Shown: positions 20,683-29,088 of the stretch, one piece after another | How positions within the stretch are numbered: position 1 is the first letter of the stretch | How the letters are laid out: each line of letters starts with the position of its first letter | DNA from: Amycolatopsis iheyensis | GTDB taxonomy: Bacteria; Actinomycetota; Actinomycetes; Mycobacteriales; Pseudonocardiaceae | Reading direction: 5' to 3' | Assembly: GCF_024703995.1 (NCBI RefSeq) | Contig: NZ_JAMXQV010000003.1 | Span: forward strand, 496,001-560,000 | Length of the DNA: 64,000 bases | The notes under the pieces: generated by a model | Databases searched by the model: none | The model's input: the letters and a program-made list of their open reading frames with translations, nothing else | Told to the model about the DNA's origin: nothing | Made by a program: the position numbers and the translations under genes

Positions 20683-20701
20683 ATAGCTTATAGGCTATAT
20701 T
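20683..20701. promoter_or_regulatory. GntR operator copy 2 and divergent promoter
   Basis: The 43-bp gap between the aconitase and the PLP lyase holds ATAGC (20683-20687) and GCTAT (20694-20698) as an inverted repeat, with TATAGGCTATA at 20689-20699. TATATT (20696-20701) is a -10 for the plus-strand gene, seven bases before its ATG, so that message would be leaderless. Confidence 0.6.
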
Positions 20702-20707
20702 ATCAGC

Positions 20708-21667
20708 ATGACCTCTCTCCTGGACCGGATCATGGACGCGCACCGTGGCATCCGCCCCGAAGTGCCGGTGAGCACCCTCGAGCGCAGCCGGCTGCTGTCG
20801 GCGGAGCTGGGCTGCGACGTGTGGCTGAAGACCGACCACCTGATGCCGACCGGCTCGTTCAAGGTCCGCGGCTCGGCCAACAAGATCCGCACGCTCGGCG
20901 AGGCGGCGAAGCGCACCGGAGTGATCACGGCGTCGACGGGCAACCACGGCCAGGGCGTCGCCCGGGCCGGGAAGCTGGCCGGCGTGGGCGTGACCGTCTA
21001 CGTCGGCGAGACCACGACCCAGGCCAAGATGGCGGCGATCGAGGCGCTCGGCGCGGACCTCGTCGTGGTCCCCGGCGGCCCGCTGGACGCGGAACAGGAA
21101 GCACGCCGGCAGGCCGAGCAGCGGGGCAAGCCGTACGTGGCGCCGTATAACGACGTCGACACCGTGGCGGGACAGGGCACGCTGGGGGTGGAGCTGGCCG
21201 AGCAGGCCCCGGACCTGGACGCGGTGTTCGCTTGCGTCGGCGGAGGTGGTCTCATCGGCGGCGTGGGAACGGCGCTGAAGGCGTTGAGCCCGCGGACGGA
21301 GGTGGTCGGCGTCTGGCCGGCGGCGTCGACCTGCCTGCTCGACTCGCTGAAGGCGGGGGAGATCGTGGAGACCCCGGAGTCCCCGACGCTGTCGGACGGT
21401 TCGGCCGGGGCGGTGGAGCCGGGCTCGGTGACGTTCCCGATCTGCCAGGAGGTGATCGACGAGACCGTGACCGTTTCGGAGGTCGAGATCGGTCATGCGA
21501 TGCGGAAGGTCGCCGAGGGGGAGCGGTGGATGATCGAGGGCGCTGCTGGGGTCGCCGTCGCGGGGTTGATCAAGACCGCCGAGCGGTACCGGGGGAAGCG
21601 GGTCGCGGTTGTCCTCTGTGGACGGAACATCACGCTGGAGACCTTCTTGCGCGCCGTGGCCATGTGA
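20708..21667 (+). CDS. Threonine-dehydratase-like PLP enzyme
   Basis: 319 residues, fold-type II. PLP lysine is Lys52 in TGSFKVRGSANK; the phosphate loop is CVGGGGLIGG. No ACT domain, so it is the catabolic type or an EutB-like hydroxyamino-acid lyase. It would deaminate a beta-hydroxy amino acid to a keto acid. Divergent from the aconitase and phospho-lyase and sharing the GntR operator, so the three form one regulon. Convergent with the ABC permease, with a strong terminator between. Confidence 0.85.
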   Translation: MTSLLDRIMDAHRGIRPEVPVSTLERSRLLSAELGCDVWLKTDHLMPTGSFKVRGSANKIRTLGEAAKRTGVITASTGNHGQGVARAGKLAGVGVTVYVGETTTQAKMAAIEALGADLVVVPGGPLDAEQEARRQAEQRGKPYVAPYNDVDTVAGQGTLGVELAEQAPDLDAVFACVGGGGLIGGVGTALKALSPRTEVVGVWPAASTCLLDSLKAGEIVETPESPTLSDGSAGAVEPGSVTFPICQEVIDETVTVSEVEIGHAMRKVAEGERWMIEGAAGVAVAGLIKTAERYRGKRVAVVLCGRNITLETFLRAVAM

Positions 21668-21680
21668 CGCGTAGTGGAAA

Positions 21681-21720
21681 GCCTCACCGGGGCGGTGGTG
21701 GCAAGCCGCCCCGGCGAGGC
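21681..21720. terminator. Bidirectional terminator
   Basis: GCCTC-A-CCGGGGCGG (21681-21695) pairs with CCGCCCCGG-C-GAGGC (21706-21720) with one mismatch and a 10-base loop, between convergent genes. Confidence 0.75.
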
Positions 21721-21733
21721 CGGTCTGGAACAT

Positions 21734-22594
21734 TCAGGACACGCTCTCCATCGCCGCCGCGGGCGCGGGTGAGTCCACTTCGGACACCTTCGCCCGGCGA
21801 CGTCGGCGCGGCGGGCGGTCCAGCAGGTCCGCCACCCGGGACAGCCCGAAGTTGATCACGATGTAGAACGCCGCCGTCAACGCGTACGCCTGCAGGAAGT
21901 TCGCGTTGTACTCGCCGAGCACCTGCCCGTTGCGCAGCAGCTCCGGATAGCTCACCACGTACCCGAGGCTCGACTCCTTGAGCGTCCGGATCACCTGCGT
22001 CACCAGGGCCGGCCGCAACGCCCGGAACACCTGGGGCAGCACCACCAGCCGCAACGCCTGGCCGCGGCGCAAGCCGATCGCCGCCGCCGCGTCGAACTGG
22101 CCGCGGTCCAGTGAGTTCACGCCCGCGCGGACGATCTCCGCGAACACCGAGCCCGCGTGCAGCACGATCGGGATCGACAGCACCCAGAACGGCGGCAGGT
22201 TCCAGCCGAACGCCGGCAGGCCGATCAGGAAGAAGTACACCAGCAGGATCAGCGGGATCGCCCGGAACAGCTCGATCGCCGCCGCGCACGGCAGTGAAAG
22301 CCAGCGGCGTGGGGACAGCCGGCCGAGGCCGAAGAGCGTGCCGAACACCAGGGACATCGCCGCGCACGAGAGGCCGATGCGCAACGTCATGCCCAGGCCG
22401 TCGAGCAGGTAGCGGATGTTGGGCCACGACGCCAGCGGCGACCACAGCCGCGACGACAGCTGGCCGACGTGCTGGAGCTGGAAGAAGATCCCGACGAGGG
22501 CGCCCACGACGACCACGACCGCGACGACCGTCGCGATCCGCAGCCGCTTCCGGCCGCGCGGGCCGAGCTCGTCGAACAACACGGTGGTCTTCAT
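21734..22594 (-). CDS. Polar amino-acid ABC transporter permease (GluD-like)
   Basis: 286 residues. Five or so membrane helices and the EAA-type loop AEIVRAGVNSLDRGQFDAAAAIGL of the HisMQ family. The N-terminus has a long polar start and a helix at about 20-40; the C-terminus is a basic, proline-rich tail. The ATG at 22594 overlaps the stop of the first permease (ATGA); a longer frame upstream is the shadow of that gene. Last gene of the four-gene importer operon. Confidence 0.9.
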   Translation of the reverse strand: MKTTVLFDELGPRGRKRLRIATVVAVVVVVGALVGIFFQLQHVGQLSSRLWSPLASWPNIRYLLDGLGMTLRIGLSCAAMSLVFGTLFGLGRLSPRRWLSLPCAAAIELFRAIPLILLVYFFLIGLPAFGWNLPPFWVLSIPIVLHAGSVFAEIVRAGVNSLDRGQFDAAAAIGLRRGQALRLVVLPQVFRALRPALVTQVIRTLKESSLGYVVSYPELLRNGQVLGEYNANFLQAYALTAAFYIVINFGLSRVADLLDRPPRRRRRAKVSEVDSPAPAAAMESVS

Positions 22595-23235
22595 CGCCGG
22601 ATCCGCACCTTCCGCTCGATGACCCCGGTCAGCTGCCCCGCGGTGAGCGTGATCAGCAGGTAGCCGATCGCCGCCGCGACGAAGCTGGGGATGGGCTGGG
22701 CGTGGTCGAGGTTGAACTGCCGCGCGGAGCCGGTGAGCTCCTGCACGCCGACCGCCGCGCCGAGGGCCGACGCGAGGCTGACGTTGATGAAGATCATGCC
22801 CAGCGGCTGGGCCATGGACCGGAACGCCTGCGGCAGCACGACTTGCCGCAGGACGCCGGAAAAGGTCAGCCCGATCGCGCGGGCCGCTTCGATCTGGCCG
22901 GTCGGGACGGCCGCGATGCCCGACCGGACCGTCTCGCACACGTACGCCCCGAAGTACAGCCCCAGGCCGAGGACGACCGAGCCGAACAACGGCACGGTCG
23001 CCCCGACGTAGGGCAACCCGAACACCACCATGACGAGGACGAGCAGCAAGGGCGAGTTGCGCAGGCACTGGACGTAGAACCCGGCCACCGTGCGCAGCGG
23101 CGCGATCGGGCCGACCCGGCAGACGCCGAGCACGGTGCCGATGACCAGCGCGAGTGGGAAGGCGAGCACGGCCAGCTCGAGGGTCACCAGCAGACCGGTG
23201 AGCAGCTCACCGAGGTGATCGAACAGGACGGACAT
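22591..23235 (-). CDS. Polar amino-acid ABC transporter permease (GluC-like)
   Basis: 214 residues. Compact HisMQ-family permease with LRNSPLLLVLVMVVFGLP and the coupling loop CETVRSGIAAVPTGQIEAARAIGL. ATG at 23235 has GAGAGG upstream. It lies 12 bp after the binding-protein gene and pairs with the other permease to form the heterodimeric channel. Confidence 0.9.
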   Translation of the reverse strand: MSVLFDHLGELLTGLLVTLELAVLAFPLALVIGTVLGVCRVGPIAPLRTVAGFYVQCLRNSPLLLVLVMVVFGLPYVGATVPLFGSVVLGLGLYFGAYVCETVRSGIAAVPTGQIEAARAIGLTFSGVLRQVVLPQAFRSMAQPLGMIFINVSLASALGAAVGVQELTGSARQFNLDHAQPIPSFVAAAIGYLLITLTAGQLTGVIERKVRIRR

Positions 23236-23247
23236 GGTGGTGGCCTC

Positions 23248-24177
23248 TCAGGAACCGGGCACGGAGCCGATCTGCGGCGGCTGCGGCGCGGGCGTCTTGA
23301 CGAGCTTCCCGACCGTGGCCTGCCACAGCTTCGTCCACGTCCCGTCGGCCTCGATCGCCTTCAGGAACCCGTTGACGACCTCCTTGAACGCCGGGTCGTC
23401 CTTGGGCAGGCCGATGCCGAACGGGTTCGAGCCGAACGTCGAGTCGAGCAGCTTGACGTCGCTCTTCGTCGCGACCACCCCGTAGAGCGAGGCGTTGTTG
23501 AGCGTCATCGCCTCGGCGCGACCCTGCTCGACGGCGGCGACGCACTGCGCGGCGGTGTCGAACAGCACCGGCTGCGCGGTCGGCACCGCCTTCAGCAGCG
23601 CGTCCTTCGCCGCGCCCGACTCGGTGGCCACCTTCTTGCCGGCCAGGTCGCTCGCCTGCTTGGTCGTCGTGTCCGACGTCTTCACGACGATGCCGCTGGC
23701 CGCCAGGTAGTACGGCCCGGCGAAGTTGACGAGCTTCGCGCGGTCCTCGGTGATCGTGTAGGTCTGGACCGCGATGTCGATGGTGTGGTTGCCCAGCAAC
23801 GCTTCCCGCGTGTCGGAGCCGCCGCTCTGCAGCTTGGCGTTCGGCTTGCCGAGCAGGTACTTCGCGAGCAGCTGGGCGATCCCGGCGTCGAACCCGGACA
23901 GCTTGCCGGACGCCGGGTCGAGCTGGGAGAAGCCGATCGTGTTGCGGCTGCCCGCGAACGACAGCTCGCCCTTCTGGCGGATCTTGTCCAGCATCGGGGT
24001 GCCGGGCAGGTTCTGGCCGACCGGGCCGGCGTCCACCACCGACGTCTGGTCGATCTGGCCCGCGATCTCGGCGCCGGCGGGCTTGGGGGCGGCGCCGGGT
24101 GCCTGGTTGGGGGCGCTGCCGCACGCGGACAGCGTGGCCAGCAGGGCGGTGGCGACCACCGCGGTGCGGATTCTCAT
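23248..24177 (-). CDS. ABC transporter substrate-binding lipoprotein (family 3)
   Basis: 309 residues. Lipoprotein signal with LSAC lipobox (Cys19). SBP_bac_3 fold: KGELSFAGSRNTIGF, then GFDAGIAQLLAKYLLGK, and VVKTSDTTTKQASDLAGKKVATESG. Family 3 proteins bind polar amino acids (glutamate, cystine, arginine and similar) or opines. ATG at 24177 after AGGAG. Delivers substrate to the two permeases; specificity cannot be read from sequence alone. Confidence 0.9.
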   Translation of the reverse strand: MRIRTAVVATALLATLSACGSAPNQAPGAAPKPAGAEIAGQIDQTSVVDAGPVGQNLPGTPMLDKIRQKGELSFAGSRNTIGFSQLDPASGKLSGFDAGIAQLLAKYLLGKPNAKLQSGGSDTREALLGNHTIDIAVQTYTITEDRAKLVNFAGPYYLAASGIVVKTSDTTTKQASDLAGKKVATESGAAKDALLKAVPTAQPVLFDTAAQCVAAVEQGRAEAMTLNNASLYGVVATKSDVKLLDSTFGSNPFGIGLPKDDPAFKEVVNGFLKAIEADGTWTKLWQATVGKLVKTPAPQPPQIGSVPGS

Positions 24178-24209
24178 GGTTGCTCCTGGTCGTGGGTCGT
24201 TGCAGGGGA

Positions 24210-24947
24210 TCAGTGCTGGAGAACTTTGGACAGGAAGTCCCGCGCCCGCTCGGTGCTGGTGCGGTCGAAGAACTCTTCGGGCGTGCCCTGCTCGGCGATC
24301 CGGCCGTCGCTCATGAACACGACGCGGTTGGCGGCCTTGCGGGCGAAGCCCATCTCGTGGGTGACGACGACCATCGTGGTGCCGTCGGCGGCGAGCGAGG
24401 TCATCACGTCGAGGACCTCGTGCACCATTTCCGGGTCGAGCGCGCTGGTCGGCTCGTCGAACAGCACGAGCTTGGGGCTCATCGCCAGCGCGCGGGCGAT
24501 CGCGACGCGCTGCTGCTGCCCGCCGGAGAGCTCGGCGGGCAGCTTGCCGGCCTGGTCGCCGACGCCGACGCGGTCGAGCAGGCGCCGGGCTTCGGTTTCG
24601 GCTTCGCGGACCGGCATCCCGCGGACCTTGACCGGACCGAGGGTGACGTTGTCGAGGATCGTGCGGTGGGCGAAGAGGTTGAACGACTGGAACACCATGC
24701 CGACGTCGGCGCGCAGCTGGGCCAGCCGCTTCCCCTCGGCCGGCAGGGGTTCGCCGTCGAGGGTGATGGTGCCCGAGTCGATCTGTTCGAGGCGGTTGAC
24801 GCAGCGGCAGAGCGTCGACTTCCCCGAGCCGGACGGCCCGACGACGACGACCACCTCACCGTGGTGGATGTCGAGATCGACGTCGTGCAGCACTTCGATG
24901 TCGCCGAAGCTCTTGCACAGGCCGCGGATGCTCACGAGCGGTTTCAT
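24210..24947 (-). CDS. Amino-acid ABC transporter ATPase
   Basis: 245 residues. Walker [10 protein letters not shown], signature [15 protein letters not shown], Walker [14 protein letters not shown] and the H-loop VVTHEM. GlnQ/GluA type. ATG at 24947 follows GGAGAGAAG. First gene of the importer operon, divergent from the first alpha/beta hydrolase across a 128-bp gap with six GTAG/GCTAC half-sites. Confidence 0.95.
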   Translation of the reverse strand: MKPLVSIRGLCKSFGDIEVLHDVDLDIHHGEVVVVVGPSGSGKSTLCRCVNRLEQIDSGTITLDGEPLPAEGKRLAQLRADVGMVFQSFNLFAHRTILDNVTLGPVKVRGMPVREAETEARRLLDRVGVGDQAGKLPAELSGGQQQRVAIARALAMSPKLVLFDEPTSALDPEMVHEVLDVMTSLAADGTTMVVVTHEMGFARKAANRVVFMSDGRIAEQGTPEEFFDRTSTERARDFLSKVLQH

Positions 24948-24963
24948 CGGCTTCTCTCCCGAT

Positions 24964-25060
24964 GTGGAAGCGTTCGCTACATTTAAGGAAACGTTGTAGC
25001 ATGGGCTACCGTCAAGATAGACCGAGCTACCGAGATGTCAATACCTGTCGTAGTCGCTAC
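24964..25060. promoter_or_regulatory. Operator cluster between the ABC operon and hydrolase 1
   Basis: GCTAC or GTAG elements occur at 24976, 24996, 25005, 25026, 25050 and 25056, in both orientations. GAAGCGTTCGCTAC and GAAACGTTGTAGC recur within it. Related sequences stand before the CopD-like gene (26942-26992). The pattern fits binding by a dimeric or tetrameric regulator, probably one of the RpiR proteins nearby. Confidence 0.5.
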
Positions 25061-25075
25061 AGTCGAGGAGCAGTC

Positions 25076-25903
25076 ATGACGAGTCCGCGTCCCAGTGCCG
25101 ACGCGCGCGTCCTGGATCCGGTCGAGTACTACCACTCGGGCCCGACCGCCTTCTTCGCGTCGCAACGGGACCAGCGGTTTTCGTACTGCCTCTACGTTCC
25201 GGGCGTGCACCGGACGGCGAAGGCGCCGCTGCCGCTGACCGTCGTCGTGCACGGGACGCAGCGGATGGCCGAGCGCTACCGCGACGCCTACCGCGGCTTC
25301 GCCGAGGAGAACGAGACCGTCGTGCTGGCCCCGCTGTTCCCGGCCGGCATCGGCGAGGCGGGGGACCTGCACGGCTTCAAGCGGCTCAGCTTCCGCGACG
25401 TCCGCTTCGACCGCGTCCTGCTGGACATCGTCGACGAAGTGGCGCAGCGGTACCGGGTCGACGCCGGCCGGTTCGCGCTGCACGGCTTCTCCGGCGGCGG
25501 CCAGTTCGTGCACCGCTTCGCCTACCTGCACGCGCGGCGGCTGTCCGCGCTTTCGGTCGGCGCGCCCGGGCGCGTCACGCGGATCAACCCGGACGTCCCG
25601 TGGTGGCCGGGCACGGCCGACCTGCGCGAGCGCTTCGGCGTGGACCTCGATCTCGAGGCGCTGCGGGCTGTGCCGGTGCAGATGATCGTCGGCGCCGACG
25701 ACGTCGAAACCTGGGAGATCGCCGAACCGGGCGTCGACGCCGGCGGCGACACGCGCGTCGAGCGGCTCACGTCGTTGCGCGACAACTTCGAAGCCCACGG
25801 CATCGGCGTGCGCCTCGACGTCGTGCCGGGGCTCGCGCACCGGGGCCTGCAGCTGCAGCCGGTCGTCCAGGAGTTCTTCGCCGGCGTGCTCGCCGGCCGG
25901 TGA
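25076..25903 (+). CDS. Intracellular alpha/beta hydrolase, polyhydroxybutyrate-depolymerase-like (paralogue 1)
   Basis: 275 residues from the ATG at 25076 (GAGGAG upstream); a longer frame starts in the operator region and is unlikely. Nucleophile Ser139 in HGFSGGGQF, the oxyanion strand TVVVHG, and a late LAHRG histidine. There is no signal peptide, so it acts in the cytoplasm, unlike true PHB depolymerases. It is clearly paralogous to the hydrolase at 28255 (shared FFASQ, LFPAG, HGFSGGGQF, GAPGR). It shares control with the amino-acid importer, so an imported ester or amide conjugate is a plausible substrate. Confidence 0.8.
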   Translation: MTSPRPSADARVLDPVEYYHSGPTAFFASQRDQRFSYCLYVPGVHRTAKAPLPLTVVVHGTQRMAERYRDAYRGFAEENETVVLAPLFPAGIGEAGDLHGFKRLSFRDVRFDRVLLDIVDEVAQRYRVDAGRFALHGFSGGGQFVHRFAYLHARRLSALSVGAPGRVTRINPDVPWWPGTADLRERFGVDLDLEALRAVPVQMIVGADDVETWEIAEPGVDAGGDTRVERLTSLRDNFEAHGIGVRLDVVPGLAHRGLQLQPVVQEFFAGVLAGR

Positions 25904-25937
25904 CCACTACGATGCGTCGGTGCCGAGGGGAGACCAC

Positions 25938-26840
25938 ATGAGCGAGCCGGACGACGAGGACCGGTCGCTGAGCGCCCGGATCAACCGCAACCTGGCCGGG
26001 ATGTCCCGCGCGGAGCGGATCGTGGCCGAGTACCTGCGCGACCACGGCCGGCGCGCGATCTTCGCGACCGCCGAGCAGATCGGCAGCGCCACCGGTACGA
26101 GCGACGCGACCGTCGTCCGCACGGCGAAGTCGCTCGGCTTCAGCGGCCTGCTCGACCTGCGGCGCACCCTCGCCGCGGAGGTGGTGGTCGAGACCAGCCC
26201 GGTGCGTCACTTCCACGACGAGCGGGAAAGCGGCGGCTCGGCCGTCGCGCGGGTGTTCACCGAGGCGGTCGAACGGCTCGAAGCGACGTGGCGGCTGGTC
26301 GAGGAGGACGACTTCGCGGCCGCGGTCGGCCTGCTCGACGAGGCGCGCGAGGTGCTCGCCTTCGGGCTCGGCGGGTCCGGGCTGCTCGCCCGCTACCTCG
26401 CGCTGCGGCTGACCCGGATGGGCCGGCGCGCCCGCGCGACCTGGGCCACCGGGTTCCAGCTCGCCGACGACCTGCTGGGCCTGCGCGCCGACGACGTCGT
26501 CGTGCTCTACACCCCGGCCCGGCTGCTGGCCGAGATCGAGGTCGTGCTCGACCACGCGCACGCCGTGGGCGCGCGGGTGCTGCTGGTTTCCAGCTCGCTG
26601 GGGGCGCAGTTCGCCGACCGCGTGGACGTCACGCTGGCGGCGCCCCAGTCGACGAGCAACTTCACCGGCGAGATGCTCAGCGCCGAGGTGCTCACCGACG
26701 CGTTGCTGCTGCAGCTGGGATCCGGCGACGAGACGCGGGCGACCCGGGCGTCGGAGCTGCTGATCTCGCTGCGTTCGGAGCTGGTCCAGGGCGGCGAGCG
26801 CTCGGCCGCGCCGAACCGCCGCCGCAAGCGCCGGGCCTGA
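25938..26840 (+). CDS. RpiR-family regulator (HTH + SIS)
   Basis: 300 residues from the ATG at 25938, preceded by GAGGGGAG; the GTG at 25920 is in frame but lacks a site. N-terminal HTH_6 domain (MSRAERIVAEYLRDH, then GTSDATVVRTAKSLGFSG) and a SIS domain (residues 120-260) where SVSSS-type ligand loops appear as LLVSSSLGAQ. The usual ligands are phosphosugars, but amino-acid regulons are also run by this family. Follows hydrolase 1 by 34 bp. Ends at a long hairpin. Confidence 0.9.
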   Translation: MSEPDDEDRSLSARINRNLAGMSRAERIVAEYLRDHGRRAIFATAEQIGSATGTSDATVVRTAKSLGFSGLLDLRRTLAAEVVVETSPVRHFHDERESGGSAVARVFTEAVERLEATWRLVEEDDFAAAVGLLDEAREVLAFGLGGSGLLARYLALRLTRMGRRARATWATGFQLADDLLGLRADDVVVLYTPARLLAEIEVVLDHAHAVGARVLLVSSSLGAQFADRVDVTLAAPQSTSNFTGEMLSAEVLTDALLLQLGSGDETRATRASELLISLRSELVQGGERSAAPNRRRKRRA

Positions 26841-26856
26841 CCCCCGCGTAGCCCCA

Positions 26857-26893
26857 CCGAGGGGCGCCGCTTTCACGTGAAAGCGACGCCTCT
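26857..26893 (+). terminator. Hairpin after RpiR 1
   Basis: The core CGCTTTCACGTGAAAGCG (26868-26885) is a perfect palindrome, extended on both sides by GAGG..GCG and CGCCTC with bulges. Confidence 0.65.
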
Positions 26894-26941
26894 GATCAGT
26901 GTGTTCACCATCCGAAATAGACGGCCGGAATCGTTGCGCGG

Positions 26942-26992
26942 CTACAATGTAGTGGAAACTTCGTACTTCCTATTTTAGAAGTTTGAGCTACG
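26942..26992 (+). promoter_or_regulatory. Operator/promoter of the CopD-to-ProC operon
   Basis: CTACAATGTAG (26942-26952) is a perfect dyad. GTAGTGGAAACTTC (26949-26962) and GAAGTTTGAGCTAC form an imperfect long inverted repeat (11 of 14). The half-sites match those at 24964-25060, which links this operon to the importer. Confidence 0.5.
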
Positions 26993-27026
26993 ATCAGAGC
27001 ATCCAGCCCCCGCCGAGGAGATCGCC

Positions 27027-28226
27027 GTGATGTCGTTCCTGCTCGCGCAAGTCCCGGCCGCCGTAGCGAACCCCACCCCCGCGGCGTGGCGGGTCATCAC
27101 CAAGATGGCCTACTTCGCGGGGTTGATCGGGACCATCGGCGCCACGATGCTCCACCTGCTCGTGCTGCGCCCGGTCCTCGAGCGACAGTCCGTCGACCCC
27201 GCGGACCGGGCGGTGCTGCACCGCCGGACGAGCCTGCTGCTCGCGATCGCCGGCACCTGGTACCTCGTCGCGCTGTACTTCCAGATCGCCGGTAAGGCCG
27301 CCCGCGTCAAGGGTGTCGAAATCCCGTACGGCCGCGCGCTGCAGCCCGCGTCGATCTGGAAGTACGTCACCGTGCCCGCCAAGAAGGGCGAGTGGGTCTC
27401 GAGCGGCGCGCTGACCCTCACGCAGTACCTGCTCTGGGGTGCGTCGGCCGTCGTGCTGATGCTGCTGTGGTCACCGAAGCTGCGCGCGCACCTCACCGGG
27501 ATCGCCTTGGCCGGTCTGGTTCTGTCCTTTGTGGCCTACCAAGTCACCCTGCTGCCGACCGACTTCGCGAAGGAAACCGCCGACACGCTCGTCGACGGCC
27601 TGCTGGACCACCTGCACGTCTCGGCCGTGTCCACCTGGGTCGGCGGGATCGCCGCCCTCGTCGTGCTCGCTACCGCGCGACGACGGCTCACGCCCGGCGC
27701 GGGCGGCACGTGGGCGCAGATCTGGACGCGGTTCAGCACCGTCGCGCTGTGTGCCGTCGGCTGCCTGCTGATCAGCGGCCTGTACCTCGCGTGGTCGCTC
27801 GTCGGCAGCCCCGGCGAGCTGCTCACCACCAGCTTCGGCCGGTTCCTACTGGTCAAGGTCTGCCTGGTGGCGACCATGATCGGCGTCGGCGGGCTGAACG
27901 AGTTCGTCCTCATGCCCCGCATCGCGCGGGCCCGCCGGGCGGGTGAGGAGGGCTCGGTGTTCCGCCTCGCCCTGCAGGTTTTCCCCGGTCTGGTCGCCGT
28001 GGAGGTCGTGCTCGCGGTGGGTGTGCTCTTCGTGCTCTCGTTCCTGACCGGCTCGGCCCGCGTCGAAGCCGGCGACCCCGACCCGACGCTCAGCGGCGGC
28101 ATCGTCGGCATCGGCGTCCTGCTGGCCGTGCTGCTCGCGATCTCCTTCGTCACCACGGCGAAGGTCAGCGAACGGCTCTCCCGGCCCGCCGCCGCACCGG
28201 CCGCCGAACCGGTGCCCGAATTCTGA
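27027..28226 (+). CDS. CopD-domain integral membrane protein
   Basis: 399 residues, eight to nine hydrophobic segments. The middle has LLDHLHVSAVSTWVGGIAALV and later GLYLAWSLVGSPGELLTTSFGRFLLVKVCLVATMIGVGGLN (two parts of the CopD family pattern). It lacks the extracytoplasmic CopC domain, and copper ligands are few, so a copper role is uncertain. Start at 27027 (ATG of MMSFLLAQ) after a weak site. It opens a six-gene operon of hydrolases and amino-acid enzymes, an odd place for a copper protein, so a role in import or membrane redox should be considered. Confidence 0.75.
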   Translation: MMSFLLAQVPAAVANPTPAAWRVITKMAYFAGLIGTIGATMLHLLVLRPVLERQSVDPADRAVLHRRTSLLLAIAGTWYLVALYFQIAGKAARVKGVEIPYGRALQPASIWKYVTVPAKKGEWVSSGALTLTQYLLWGASAVVLMLLWSPKLRAHLTGIALAGLVLSFVAYQVTLLPTDFAKETADTLVDGLLDHLHVSAVSTWVGGIAALVVLATARRRLTPGAGGTWAQIWTRFSTVALCAVGCLLISGLYLAWSLVGSPGELLTTSFGRFLLVKVCLVATMIGVGGLNEFVLMPRIARARRAGEEGSVFRLALQVFPGLVAVEVVLAVGVLFVLSFLTGSARVEAGDPDPTLSGGIVGIGVLLAVLLAISFVTTAKVSERLSRPAAAPAAEPVPEF

Positions 28227-28254
28227 CCCCTACGTCCCAGGAGGACCCAGCTCC

Positions 28255-29088
28255 ATGACCGACCTCGCCTCCGAGCGCGCCCACTTCGTCGGGGGCACGC
28301 CGTTCTTCGCCTCGCAGCACGACCAGCGCCTGTTCTACGCGCTGTACGTGCCCAAAGACCACACGCCGGCCGCCGAACCGCTGCCGCTCGTGGTCATCCA
28401 GCACGGCACCGGGCGGTCGGCCGAGCTCTACCGCGACCGCTGGAAGGAGTTCGCGATCGAGCGGCGCTGCGTCATCCTCACCCCGCTCTTCCCGGCCGGG
28501 CTGATGGAGCCGGGGGAGCTGCACAGCTTCAAGTTCCTGGAGTACCGCGGGCTGCGCTTCGACGAAGAGCTGCTGCACATCGTCGACGAGGTCGCCGCCG
28601 GCTTCAACGTCCGGCCCGATCGCTTCTACCTGCACGGTTTCTCCGGCGGTGGCCAGTTCGCGCACCGGTTCTGCTACGCCCACCCCGACCGGCTCGCCGG
28701 CGTGTCGATCGGCGCGCCGGGGCGGATCACCCAGCTCGACGAGAGCCTCCCGTGGTGGCTCGGCACCGGGGGCTTCGAGGAGCGCTTCGGCATCCGGATC
28801 GACCTCGACGCGCTGCGCCGCGTGCCGGTGCAGATGGTCGTCGGCGCCGAGGACACCGAGTCCTGGGAGATCATGAACCCCGGCGGTCCGAACTGGATGG
28901 ACGGCGTGGAGGAGACCGGCGACACCCGGGTCGCGCGGCTGGAAACCCTGCGCGACAACTTCGTCTCGCAGGGGATCCCGGTGCGGTTCGACGTCGTCCC
29001 GGGCGTCGCCCACCGCGGCACCGGGGTGGTGCCGGTGGTGCAGGACTTCTTCGGCGGCCTGCTCGCCTCGGCGGCGAGCGCGCGATGA
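28255..29088 (+). CDS. Intracellular alpha/beta hydrolase (paralogue 2)
   Basis: 277 residues, Ser130 in HGFSGGGQF, oxyanion strand VVIQHG, late VAHRG histidine. About the same length as paralogue 1, without a signal peptide. ATG at 28255 after AGGAGG. Its stop overlaps the next start (ATGA). Two paralogues placed in one regulon suggest two linked substrates, or sequential ester cleavage. Confidence 0.8.
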   Translation: MTDLASERAHFVGGTPFFASQHDQRLFYALYVPKDHTPAAEPLPLVVIQHGTGRSAELYRDRWKEFAIERRCVILTPLFPAGLMEPGELHSFKFLEYRGLRFDEELLHIVDEVAAGFNVRPDRFYLHGFSGGGQFAHRFCYAHPDRLAGVSIGAPGRITQLDESLPWWLGTGGFEERFGIRIDLDALRRVPVQMVVGAEDTESWEIMNPGGPNWMDGVEETGDTRVARLETLRDNFVSQGIPVRFDVVPGVAHRGTGVVPVVQDFFGGLLASAASAR

